A stretch of 49,274 nt of DNA. It comes from Candidatus Curtissbacteria bacterium. Lineage in GTDB: Bacteria > Patescibacteriota > Microgenomatia > Curtissbacterales > GWA2-41-24. The stretch spans positions 1 through 49,274 of the forward strand of contig JACPEV010000002.1 in assembly GCA_016183325.1 (NCBI GenBank), read 5' to 3'. Positions 1-7,212 of the stretch are shown piece after piece; the first letter of the stretch is position 1, and each line of letters opens with the position of its first letter. Made by a program: the position numbers and the translations under genes. The notes under the pieces were generated by a model. That model was not told the DNA's origin and did no database searches. It saw only the letters and a program-made list of their open reading frames with translations.

Positions 1-584
1 TACCCCATTGCTATTAGCTCGTCATAAGTCGCGCCGCCTTTGAGCGCCTCCATTATGCCCACGGTTGCACCTCCACGAGCCCGGGACAATTTATCCCGCA
101 AACGGTCGCTTGGAGGTTTTCTAAAATTCAAAGTTTCAAACTGCAAGTCGGCCTGGGGCGCTGCGCCAAGCACAGCGCGGGTAGCCGCTTTAACCTGCTG
201 GCGAACCCGCTCGCGTGTCAATCCATAAGAGCCGCCGACCTCCTCAAGAGACTGGTCACCGAAGAGATATCTCTGTGCCAGGTTGTGGCGGTTTTCCGGC
301 GCTCCTTTTCTTCCTCTATAGTTAACCGGCAAAGCAACCGGGACGCAATGTCTCCCTAAATTAAACGCGATAACATCGCTATCCCCTTCTGCATCACTTC
401 CAGTCCCCCTCCCGTCTTTCATCTTTCGCAAATGGTCCGAAAGCCTGCTTTCCTCGGCGGCAATTTTTCGCGAAAGAGGACTGTCCGGTTCCGCAAGCAA
501 ACGATCAACCAAAGTTTCATAAGCACTTCCGTATGCCTTTTTGGTATCTTCAAAAGGACGACTGCCTTGTCTTTCTGCCGACAT
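1..584 (-). CDS. Sigma-70 region 4-like DNA-binding protein (3' end beyond window)
   Basis: This frame is absent from the ORF track because it runs off the left edge without a stop. I translated the reverse strand from an ATG at 584. The first ~95 residues are polar and unrecognised. Around residues 99-140 there is a clear sigma-70 region 4 helix-turn-helix, containing LEEVGGSYGLTRERVRQQV, which in sigma factors contacts the -35 element. No region 2 is visible, so this is not a complete sigma factor. It may be a regulator that reuses the domain, or a diverged sigma-like protein whose remaining part lies outside the window. The start is supported by a strong promoter whose -10 ends 7 bases before the ATG, implying a leaderless message. 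The domain call is firm; the function is not. Confidence 0.75.
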   Translation of the reverse strand, partial: MSAERQGSRPFEDTKKAYGSAYETLVDRLLAEPDSPLSRKIAAEESRLSDHLRKMKDGRGTGSDAEGDSDVIAFNLGRHCVPVALPVNYRGRKGAPENRHNLAQRYLFGDQSLEEVGGSYGLTRERVRQQVKAATRAVLGAAPQADLQFETLNFRKPPSDRLRDKLSRARGGATVGIMEALKGGATYDELIAMG

Positions 585-591
585 GGGTGCA

Positions 592-620
592 ATTATATCA
601 GCACTATGGGGCATGATCAA
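592..620 (-). promoter_or_regulatory. Sigma-70 type promoter of the region 4-like gene
   Basis: On the minus strand, TTGATC (615-620) is followed by exactly 17 bases and then a perfect TATAAT (592-597). The ATG begins 7 bases after the -10, so transcription would start at or beside the start codon. Confidence 0.7.
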
Positions 621-682
621 CCATACATCAATCCCCTGTTTGGAGATTTACACTAGAAGTCATTTCAAAACCAACCTTCGTC

Positions 683-787
683 GTCATTCTGAACTTGTCT
701 GGAGTCTAAAGACTCCGACCTGTAAGGTTTCAGCATCTGGATCCTGAAATGAATTCAGGATGACAGATGAAAGTGGGGTAATGTCAG
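683..787 (+). repeat. Family A palindromic repeat, copy 1
   Basis: This stretch begins GTCATTCTGAACTTG and includes the internal palindrome GGAGTCTAAAGACTCC. It ends with TGGGGTAATGTCAG, which matches the terminal repeat of the 34 kb copy. Nearly the same sequence recurs at 7067-7177, at 34092-34225 (inverted) and inside a glycosyltransferase gene at 45975-46030. The left terminal repeat is missing here, so this is probably a truncated copy. Confidence 0.8.
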
Positions 788-810
788 CAAAAAATATATT
801 GACAATCAAT

Positions 811-948
811 GGTTTAGGGTAACTGTCCACGTTCGTGATAATTTATTCTTCGAACGAGCGTAGTGAAGTGAGAAGTTTAGATAAATAGTTCTCGCTTACG
901 CTCGAACAATAATAAAAATATCAGAGACGTGGACAGTTACGGTTTAGG
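811..948. mobile_element. MITE-like element with 8-bp target-site duplication
   Basis: The element is 819-940. Its ends are long imperfect inverted repeats of about 40 bases, beginning GTAACTGTCCACGT and ending ACGTGGACAGTTAC. It is flanked on both sides by the identical 8-mer GGTTTAGG (811-818 and 941-948), the expected signature of transposition. It has no coding capacity. A partial copy of the left end occurs at about 18968. Confidence 0.8.
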
Positions 949-1060
949 ATTAAATTTCGGCCTTTTTGCAAAAAGTGGTACAATAATAGCCGCTCCAAAC
1001 CAACCAGCAGACAAGTTAATGAAAAGATCAGCAGAAGATGCCAGAATAATTTTGTCCATA

Positions 1061-1906
1061 CTACATTTTCTGGGGGGCGGAGACGCCAAGAAGCCTCAAG
1101 GTATTGGCAAGGGCGATTTTGGTCGCCGAAATTAAGGCAATCCTCGCCTCAGTTAATTCTTTATCGTCAGAAAGCACTGGACAATTTTCGTAAAACTTAT
1201 GGAAACTGTCGGCAAGGTCTATCGAATATGCCGTCAACCGGTGAACAGCAAAATTGCTCGCAATATCCTCGACAAGTTCAGGCAAACGGGTAATCTGCTT
1301 TATCAGGGACAGTTCGTAGTTGGTAGTTAATAGTTGGTAGTTTGCATTGTCATCCTGGAGGGAGTGAAACGACCGATAGGATCTCTTTTTTGAGATTCTA
1401 TCGCTTCGCTCCAGAATGACAGGGGTACGGGACTCGAGATTGACATTGGGGACTTTTGTCAAAATGCTTGCTATACGGGCGTGCGCATATTGAACATAGT
1501 AGACCGGATTTTTGTTGGACCTCTCCTTTGCCAAATCCAAATCAAAATCAATGTGAGAATTGGGGTCGTACATCAAAATAAAAAACCGCAAAGCATCAGG
1601 GCCAATTTCATCAAGTACCTCTCTTGCTGTAATAAACGTGCCCGATCGCTTTGACATCTTAACTATCTCAGAACCCCTCTTAAACCTAACCCACTGGTAT
1701 AAAATTACATGGAATTTGGAAGTCTCATGTCCCAGGCTAGCTATCGCCGCCTTGATTCTTGGCACATGCCCATGATGATTTGCACCCCAAACATCGACTA
1801 CTAAATCAGGACTATTCTCAAATTTTAGATTGTGATAGGCAATATCGTTGGCAAAATAAGTGTAAGAACCATCCGATTTAACAACCACCGATTCTCGATC
1901 TTTCAA
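1061..1906 (-). CDS. argS: Arginyl-tRNA synthetase, C-terminal part of a broken gene
   Basis: This frame carries the second half of class I arginyl-tRNA synthetase, which charges tRNA-Arg in the cytoplasm. Visible are the VDVWGANHHGHVPR segment of the catalytic domain, the KMSKRSG signature, and the C-terminal helical anticodon-binding domain ending in LRLLGVSAPQKM. The first codon of the ORF is a TTG overlapping the stop of the upstream half, so it is not a natural start. The conserved sequence continues upstream in this frame as WFAPNDQFLKDRES. A family B palindromic repeat (1349-1420) is inserted in frame at about residues 163-186, just before the anticodon-binding domain. Whether a functional enzyme is made depends on whether the frameshift is real. 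Confidence 0.85.
   Translation of the reverse strand: MKDRESVVVKSDGSYTYFANDIAYHNLKFENSPDLVVDVWGANHHGHVPRIKAAIASLGHETSKFHVILYQWVRFKRGSEIVKMSKRSGTFITAREVLDEIGPDALRFFILMYDPNSHIDFDLDLAKERSNKNPVYYVQYAHARIASILTKVPNVNLESRTPVILERSDRISKKRSYRSFHSLQDDNANYQLLTTNYELSLIKQITRLPELVEDIASNFAVHRLTAYSIDLADSFHKFYENCPVLSDDKELTEARIALISATKIALANTLRLLGVSAPQKM
1349..1420. repeat. Family B palindromic repeat in frame inside argS (C-terminal half)
   Basis: The 72-bp element starts GTCATCCTGGAG and ends CTCCAGAATGAC, with ATTCTATCG-type arms facing inward. Its length equals 24 codons and it leaves the argS frame open. Related copies lie at 2728-2844, 15546-15638, 22786-22857 and 46215-46297. Confidence 0.8.
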
Positions 1907-3027
1907 AAATTGATCATTTGGTGCAAACCATTGACGGTGTTTGCGAGCTCGCTTTCCGAGTAGAACTTATCAAACTCAATGCCCATCGCGGCACAATCAG
2001 CCATTATTTCTTTGAACAAAATCTGCACCGCCTTCTTGCCAGCGTCAGCAGCATCAACGTCCCCCGAACCCGGTTTGGAATTGCGCTGCAAACCGGGTTC
2101 GTTTTCTGATTTGCTGCCAGCCGCAGTAAGATTTTTGGGGGTGGCAGTCGTGGGAGGGTTCCCAACAGCGCGCAGCTCGACATTGTTTTGTTGATCACCT
2201 TTCGATTTCAGTTTCGAGCGAGCACTGGCGGGAAGGAAACGACTGACAGGACCCGCAAAAATTTTCTTTGCAAGTTCGCGAACATACTCCCCTTTATACT
2301 CCTGCTCTTCGACCCGTTGACCATTTGACACGTTGACTATCGACTCGCCCAGCTTTCTTACCTGCTCGCCAATATCATTGTGATAATATTCACGCAGCAC
2401 ATCGTAGCCACAAAATTGCAAAACATTGGCCAAAACATCACCTATCGGTCCACCCCGAGCATTGCCAAAGTGAAGTGGACCGGTTGGGTTTGCGGAAACA
2501 AACTCCACCCTGGCCTTCTTGCCTTTCCCCAAACTGCTCGACCCAAAACCACTACCAGCTTTGAGCACAATCTCTACCTGTTCTTGCCAAATCTCAGGTT
2601 TTATAAAAAAATTGATAAAACCCGGAGGCGCGACCTCTAGTTTTTCGATGTACAGCAAATTTTTCAAACTATCAGCCAAAATCCTCGCAATCTCTATCGG
2701 AGATTGCTTAATTATACGGTATCCTTTGTCATTCTGGAGCCCGCTTCGCCCGCGAAGCGAGGCGAGCGAAGCGATAGAATCTCTTTTCGAGCTTGTTTTA
2801 GATCCTATCGGTCTCCGGCTATCGCCGGATCCCTCCAGGATGACAGAAGAAGTTATCTTAAGCGCTACATTGGTACTATAATCCCCAAACCTCCCACTGC
2901 TCGTCCTTGTGACTTCAATTTGTCTTTTGTCAATTGTCAATTGCTCGCCCGGCGAAGCCTTGGCGAAGCTGGGTAAATTGTCAATTGTTTTTTCCAAATC
3001 GCGTCTAATCTGTGCTCTCAAATTCAT
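1903..3027 (-). CDS. argS: Arginyl-tRNA synthetase, N-terminal part of a broken gene
   Basis: This frame holds the N-terminal additional domain and the first half of the Rossmann catalytic domain of ArgRS. The HIGH-class motif is HFGN at about residues 186-189, within NPTGPLHFGNARGG. Three extra blocks not expected in the family are visible. One is around residues 18-41. A second is a 39-codon family B palindrome at residues 62-100. The third is a Lys/Pro/Ala-rich stretch of about 70 residues before AVQILFKEIMADC. After FYSESEL the frame reads out of the conserved sequence and stops at 1903. About 20 residues normally found between this point and the WF(A/K) block are missing, and the conserved sequence resumes in another frame. 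This suggests a deletion plus frameshift. Confidence 0.85.
   Translation of the reverse strand: MNLRAQIRRDLEKTIDNLPSFAKASPGEQLTIDKRQIEVTRTSSGRFGDYSTNVALKITSSVILEGSGDSRRPIGSKTSSKRDSIASLASLRGRSGLQNDKGYRIIKQSPIEIARILADSLKNLLYIEKLEVAPPGFINFFIKPEIWQEQVEIVLKAGSGFGSSSLGKGKKARVEFVSANPTGPLHFGNARGGPIGDVLANVLQFCGYDVLREYYHNDIGEQVRKLGESIVNVSNGQRVEEQEYKGEYVRELAKKIFAGPVSRFLPASARSKLKSKGDQQNNVELRAVGNPPTTATPKNLTAAGSKSENEPGLQRNSKPGSGDVDAADAGKKAVQILFKEIMADCAAMGIEFDKFYSESELANTVNGLHQMINF
2728..2844. repeat. Family B palindromic repeat in frame inside argS (N-terminal half)
   Basis: The 117-bp insertion is bounded by GTCATTCTGGAG and CTCCAGGATGAC and corresponds to exactly 39 codons. It contains a nested smaller repeat of the CGCTTCGCCCGCGAAGCG type, which also appears near 40435 and near the rho N-terminus. 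Translation gives a low-complexity, Ser/Arg-rich stretch between two conserved ArgRS blocks. Confidence 0.8.
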
Positions 3028-3135
3028 TCTGCCTTACAGTGTACAGTGTCAACCATAACCAGTAAAGTCACAGCTCAAACCATCGTACACGGCAAAGATT
3101 TGCTCTCTCGCCTAAGTTTTGCATGCTTGCACCCA

Positions 3136-3646
3136 TATGAAACTAGAAGGAATCTTAAGGCCTAGGGGCCAAACCGAATTGCAAGTATCAGTTGCTCATG
3201 AAAGAATAAGAATGGCCGAAATTAAATCGGATGAGAGTTGGCTCCAGCTGGCAAAAGATCCCGCCGCCATAACTTTCGATAAACTATCCTCACGACTCCA
3301 AGAAGAGAGAGATCAGACCACCATTTTGCTCAAAATTGCAACTTGGTTTCATGAGCAATGGCCCGATCACCAAAACCTCCTCTATCTTGAACATTACCGC
3401 GATCAGCTTAACCTCTTAGAAGAAGCTTGCGATCTCACCACCCCCCAAGGTAAACTTGCTGCCTTCTTTTGGCTTAATGAAAGAAAAGATGAGACTGACT
3501 CAAGACTGGAAACATACCCTGTGCACAATGGCTTTGATAGAGGACTCGCCAATCTTTCATCACTCTGGTTAGTCTATAACGCTTCCATCTCTCTTCTTAC
3601 CGAAGCTTTGCGCCAGGCCGAAGTTAATGTTGGCTCCACAAGCTAA
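3136..3646 (+). CDS. Hypothetical protein, helical
   Basis: I do not recognise this 170-residue protein. It is predicted helical and soluble, with repeated Leu/Glu/Trp-containing segments such as ESWLQLAKD and LLKIATWFHEQWPD, and no signal peptide or membrane segment. The ORF track starts at 3119 with a His/Cys-rich leader. I prefer the ATG at 3136 (MKLEGIL) because the upstream residues look non-coding. The 3' end overlaps the convergent comEC-type hydrolase gene by about 23 bases. It stands alone on the plus strand among minus-strand genes. It could be a lineage-specific gene. Confidence 0.5.
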
Positions 3647-4502
3647 AACTTTCTGCATCACTCACCACCTCAATGATCCCATTAATATCATTGCGCAGTA
3701 TTTTTACTCCTTTCGATTCTAATAAATCCAACACTTCTTTTGTCGGGTGCCCGAAGCTGTTTTTGCCCACTTGAATCACTGCAACCTCTGGATTCACTGA
3801 ATCTAAAATCTCCTCATTTGTCCCCGTTTTTGATCCATGATGAGAAACTTTCAGAAGTTCGCACTCAGTGTCAATCAGTGTTTCCAATATCTCTTTGGGG
3901 ATATCCCCGGTTAAATAAGCGCAAAATCCGCCGTACTCAAGACGCATGACAATAGAAGTTTCATTGAGGTCTTTCGGCGCCTTAACCCCCCACTGGTCAA
4001 TGTCAGACCGACTCGGCCACAAAACTTTTAGTACTAAGGGTTCAACCCTCGCGAGGGTTGAACCCTTAACCAGAATCTCATCACCAGCGTTTGGGGTATA
4101 TATTCTGGTATTTTCTTCTTTTAAAGCTTCTTCCCACGCACGATAAACATCCGTCTCATTTGCTACGCCAGTCGTCATAATCATCTCTACTTGATACCTT
4201 GCCAAAACCTCCACCAGTCCCTCTAAATGATCCCTCTGTGGATGTGTCAAAACAACCAGCTCTATTTTTCTATCCCAAAAGGGTATTTTTTGCCCCAAGC
4301 AATCGACAATTTTTGTACCCGGCCCTCCGTCGACAACTATCTGTTTGCCCGAAGGCGCAATAATCAAAATTCCGTCTCCCTGCCCTACGTCGCAAAAGAT
4401 AAGCCTAAGCTTGCCAAAACTTTGAGACTGGAAGATAAAAAGCATACCAAGGCTTATGAGAATTAAGGCAGAGATTAGGAGAAATTTTTCTTTGGTAGCC
4501 AT
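3624..4502 (-). CDS. ComEC-type metallo-beta-lactamase fold hydrolase
   Basis: The protein has an N-terminal hydrophobic anchor (about residues 8-25) and then a metallo-beta-lactamase fold. It matches the C-terminal hydrolase domain normally fused to ComEC. Visible motifs are FCDVGQGDGILI, the metal site THPQRDHLEG, LTGD, and SHHGSKTG. In competence systems this domain is thought to act on the non-transported DNA strand at the membrane. Here it is a separate gene directly downstream of comEC, so the usual fusion is split. A perfect 34-bp palindrome at 4035-4068 lies inside the reading frame and adds residues in a loop before LKVLWPS. Family assignment is firm; the substrate is inferred. Confidence 0.85.
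   Translation of the reverse strand: MATKEKFLLISALILISLGMLFIFQSQSFGKLRLIFCDVGQGDGILIIAPSGKQIVVDGGPGTKIVDCLGQKIPFWDRKIELVVLTHPQRDHLEGLVEVLARYQVEMIMTTGVANETDVYRAWEEALKEENTRIYTPNAGDEILVKGSTLARVEPLVLKVLWPSRSDIDQWGVKAPKDLNETSIVMRLEYGGFCAYLTGDIPKEILETLIDTECELLKVSHHGSKTGTNEEILDSVNPEVAVIQVGKNSFGHPTKEVLDLLESKGVKILRNDINGIIEVVSDAESFSLWSQH
4035..4068. repeat. Perfect 34-bp palindrome inside the ComEC-type hydrolase gene
   Basis: The arm TAAGGGTTCAACCCTCG is followed immediately by its exact reverse complement. It is read in frame as part of the protein, and no loop separates the arms. It looks like a small inserted palindromic element rather than a terminator, because it lies in mid-gene. Confidence 0.85.
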
Positions 4503-4591
4503 TGTGCATTTGGAAAATAGTTAATAGAAAATAGAAATTAGTAATAGAAAATAGAAAATTGAAAATGGTAAATGTTTCTTCTTTCCAATTT

Positions 4592-5845
4592 CTACTTAAC
4601 TACTTTCCACCTCCATATCAATATCAAAATAAAAAGCAATATATAAAAAGCTATCACCATTAGCATGTTTCCTTTACCCAAACTCAGCTTCTCAATTGGC
4701 ATTTGGGCAAAAATCGCAACTATTTTGCCAAAATAAAATGCCGGCACATAGGCAAGATAAGCCAAAAGCTGGGCTGCGGGCATAAAAATCAGGCTAGCTC
4801 CCGCGATCAGAAAGCCCAAGGCCATCACCGGTCCAACTGCAAAAGCGACCAAGATGTTAGCAATCGGACCAATTGGCGAAACCTGGCCAAAATGATAAAG
4901 AATCAAAGGAGCCGTCAACAAATAGGCACTGGTGGCAATTGCCGCGTTTTGCCAAAGTCCATCCGAGAGATAACCTACAAAGGTCGGACCTTTTTTAAGG
5001 TCCGACCTTAAATAACTGCTTAAATAACTTCCCAAGGTGACAATTCCTAGAGTTGCCGCAAAGGTGAGTTGAAAAGAGATCTCAAAGATAGCAGCAGGCG
5101 CAAAAAATAAAATCACCAAAGCCGCAAGCAGCAAACCCCAAACAGCTATCCTTTCACGACCTATGTATATCGCGCAAGAGCTAAACATAACCATAAGGCT
5201 AGCCCGCATCACCGGCGATTCAAAACCGGTTAAGAGTGCATAACCAAAAACTGCTACAGTCGCCAAGAACAGGCTCAATCTTCTGCCCCAATATTTGGCC
5301 AAGGCCATAAAAATGCCGGCCACAATCGAAAGGTTCTGGCCGGAAACAACGACCACATGAATCGTGCCTGTTTTAATCAACTGATCTTTAAAATCGCGCT
5401 CTATATCATCAACCCCAAGTACGGTCCCGACAACCAACGTAGCTTCCCGCGACGGTAATAGTTCTTTTATGTCCGATGAAATTTGCTCTCTGATACCAGC
5501 AACCAGGTACCTGGCACCAGGCACTACTCCCACCTTCTCAATCTTCGCCCCAAAAATATTCCCCTTCTCATCGACCTCCCCCTCAACTCTGATTCGATCT
5601 CCAACCCTATATCTTGGAAAAAGATCCGTATAAATTCGCCCGTCTCCGACTCGAATAACTTGGCGCACGCCAGATATTCTCGGTTCAGTCTTAACCGTTG
5701 CCGCAAAAGTAACCTGCTGGTTCCTTGGTAACTTCGTCTCGGGTTTGTGCCAAGCAATTCTCAGGGCAATTGCCAAGCCTAAAACAATAATAGCTGAGGA
5801 ATAAATCAGGAAATTTTTAATATTAATTCTTTTATCAATTGTCAA
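4592..5845 (-). CDS. comEC: ComEC/Rec2 DNA-uptake channel protein
   Basis: This 417-residue polytopic membrane protein has an N-terminal helix, a soluble OB-like segment (about 45-110) and then the ComEC competence domain. Conserved features include GTIHVVVVSGQNLSIV and LLTGFESPVMRASLM. It would form the inner-membrane channel for single-stranded DNA uptake. The usual C-terminal beta-lactamase domain is in the next gene (3624-4502). The gene lies downstream of comEA on the same strand, separated by about 90 bases of repeats. A 13-bp-stem palindrome (4980-5009) sits in frame in a loop between membrane helices (YLRSDLKKGPTFVGYL). Confidence 0.9.
   Translation of the reverse strand: MTIDKRINIKNFLIYSSAIIVLGLAIALRIAWHKPETKLPRNQQVTFAATVKTEPRISGVRQVIRVGDGRIYTDLFPRYRVGDRIRVEGEVDEKGNIFGAKIEKVGVVPGARYLVAGIREQISSDIKELLPSREATLVVGTVLGVDDIERDFKDQLIKTGTIHVVVVSGQNLSIVAGIFMALAKYWGRRLSLFLATVAVFGYALLTGFESPVMRASLMVMFSSCAIYIGRERIAVWGLLLAALVILFFAPAAIFEISFQLTFAATLGIVTLGSYLSSYLRSDLKKGPTFVGYLSDGLWQNAAIATSAYLLTAPLILYHFGQVSPIGPIANILVAFAVGPVMALGFLIAGASLIFMPAAQLLAYLAYVPAFYFGKIVAIFAQMPIEKLSLGKGNMLMVIAFYILLFILILIWRWKVVK
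4980..5009. repeat. Palindromic insertion inside comEC
   Basis: AAGGTCGGACCTT and its exact reverse complement are separated by four T residues. The sequence is translated as part of a cytoplasmic or external loop of ComEC. A terminator function is unlikely in mid-gene. Confidence 0.75.
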
Positions 5846-5938
5846 TTATCAAATGTCAGTTGTCATCCTTCGACTTTGCTCAGGATGACCCTGAGTTCAT
5901 TATCGAAGGGTCAGCTGTCAGCTGTCACTTGTCAGTTG
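5846..5938. repeat. Short-period repeats and a CCTTCGAC/GTCGAAGG hairpin between comEA and comEC
   Basis: The gap is filled with degenerate GTCAGTTGTCA-type units. A palindrome of the CCTTCGAC...CTCAGG type is embedded among them. The same CCTTCGAC/CTCAGG word recurs at about 9512, 10620 (inside leuS), 15897 and 40420. Confidence 0.6.
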
Positions 5939-6541
5939 TCAGTAGGCAATCATCCCCTTAATTTTCTCCCACACCGACTTATTTACCGCCTTCTTAGTCA
6001 AGAGCTCCTCTAAACTGCTATAAGGGCGCGAGGCGATAATCTTTTGGGCCGTCACTGGACCAACTCCCGGCAACTTATCAAGTTCGCTCTCAGACGCCGC
6101 GTTAATATTGACTAAACTTGTACTCTGACTTATCACTTGTGACTTATCACTTATGACTTGTTCGCCCGTGGCGAACACATATATCTTCTGTCCGTCCGCA
6201 AGCTTGGCCGCCAAATTAATCTTGGTTTGATCCGCATCTTCCGTTAGTCCTCCGGCCATCTTAATCGCATCATCGACCCGCAAGCCAGCGGCCAATTTAT
6301 AGACGCCCGGCGAAAGCACCGCTCCATCCACATGCACCACTATTTCAGTTGGCTCACCCCTTTCAGTGCTCTTGGTGGTTGCAATGATCTGTATATCGCT
6401 TGACGAATTTTGATTTTTGAAGAAAAATAAGCCGGCGCCTAAAGCCAAAACAAACAGTCCGCCAAAAAATAAACCTAGGGCAATCAGTCTTAAACGCTTG
6501 TTCCCCTCGCCATAATTTCCTTCCGATAAATCTTCAGCCAT
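5939..6541 (-). CDS. comEA: ComEA-like DNA-binding protein
   Basis: The 200-residue protein has a cytoplasmic start, one membrane helix (about residues 18-41), an SLBB domain (VVHVDGAVLSPGVYKL...) and a C-terminal helix-hairpin-helix domain. The latter reads NINAASESELDKLPGVGPVTAQKI. This is the standard architecture of ComEA, the membrane-anchored receptor that binds double-stranded DNA outside the cell and passes it to ComEC. A short low-complexity insertion (SDKSQVISQST) separates the two domains and arises from TCACTTGTGACTTA-type repeats. The start overlaps the end of the SprT-like gene by about 50 bases, implying co-transcription. Confidence 0.9.
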   Translation of the reverse strand: MAEDLSEGNYGEGNKRLRLIALGLFFGGLFVLALGAGLFFFKNQNSSSDIQIIATTKSTERGEPTEIVVHVDGAVLSPGVYKLAAGLRVDDAIKMAGGLTEDADQTKINLAAKLADGQKIYVFATGEQVISDKSQVISQSTSLVNINAASESELDKLPGVGPVTAQKIIASRPYSSLEELLTKKAVNKSVWEKIKGMIAY

Positions 6542-6954
6542 TTCTTAAACGCCATAATTAAATCCTTGGCGCCCCGCTCTGTCAACTCCCGATTGACCAC
6601 TCCACCATGATGCGGGTATTTAAACAATCGTCTGTTGGCAGAAGAAAATCCGTGAGCGTAGTGACACAGTTCATGGCAGATGGTATATTCTACCACTGCA
6701 ACCGGCACATTTTCGCGAGCAAACATTGAGGTAATGGTAATTATGCTCTTTTGGGGCACCCCCTCGCTTAGCTTAAGTGACTTAAGTAGCCTAAGTGACT
6801 TAAGACCGCGTGGCTTTACAAGCCGAATCGAACCGAATCTGAACTTCGCCTCCCGGCCGAATTTAATCTCCAGCGGATTAGTAATCGCAAGGTCTGAAAA
6901 ATAGGTTTTAAGCAGATGATCCAACTGTTTCTTCAGCCACCCATGATCTCTCAT
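6490..6954 (-). CDS. SprT-like zinc metallopeptidase
   Basis: The 154-residue protein has the zinc-binding signature HELCHYAHG (HExxH) at about residue 94, followed by KYPHHGGVVNREL. This fits the SprT-like or M48-type minimal metallopeptidases common in small genomes. A short run of repeated LKSLRLLKSLKL comes from a degenerate GACTTAAG repeat and looks like an in-frame insertion between strands. It is the first gene of the probable operon that continues with comEA and comEC. Whether it serves competence or general proteolysis cannot be told from the sequence. Confidence 0.75.
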   Translation of the reverse strand: MRDHGWLKKQLDHLLKTYFSDLAITNPLEIKFGREAKFRFGSIRLVKPRGLKSLRLLKSLKLSEGVPQKSIITITSMFARENVPVAVVEYTICHELCHYAHGFSSANRRLFKYPHHGGVVNRELTERGAKDLIMAFKKWLKIYRKEIMARGTSV

Positions 6955-6990
6955 AAACTGATTGTAGCTGGCAGCGGATTGATATTCAAC

Positions 6991-7036
6991 CCTCTCAATC
7001 TTATTACAAATATTTCAATGATCATTGAACAAAATG
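6991..7036. promoter_or_regulatory. Direct-repeat regulatory block, copy 1, with 16-bp palindrome
   Basis: The block contains the perfect palindrome TTCAATGATCATTGAA and about 45 bases identical to a second block at 8831-8876. On the minus strand TTCAAT is followed by 17 bases and then TAATAA, a possible promoter. It lies a short distance upstream of the SprT-like gene. The shared palindrome looks like an operator. Confidence 0.5.
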
Positions 7037-7066
7037 CAGAACTCTTTTCAAAACTCATACATTATT

Positions 7067-7177
7067 GTCATGCTGAACTTGTCTGGAGTCTAAAGACTCC
7101 GACCTGTAAGGTTTCAGCATCTATATAGATCCCGAAACCCATTCGGGTCGATAAAATCAGACGAGTTCGGGATGACA
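7067..7177 (+). repeat. Family A palindromic repeat, copy 2
   Basis: The left half is the same sequence as the copy at 683 (CTTGTCTGGAGTCTAAAGAC). The right half differs and carries an extra palindrome (TCCCGAAACC...GTTCGGGA). It fills the gap between the SprT-like gene and the regulator-like gene. Confidence 0.8.
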
Positions 7178-7212
7178 CTTTTTAAACAGGTTCGCAATCA
7201 GCCCGATTTTTA

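Noticed and set aside
929-1135. Plus-strand ORF at the end of argS
   Set aside because: It is mostly antisense to the argS C-terminus and starts in the inverted repeat of the MITE at 819-940.
1890-1960. Programmed frameshift in argS
   Set aside because: No clear slippery heptamer is seen, and about 20 conserved residues are missing, which a simple frameshift cannot restore.
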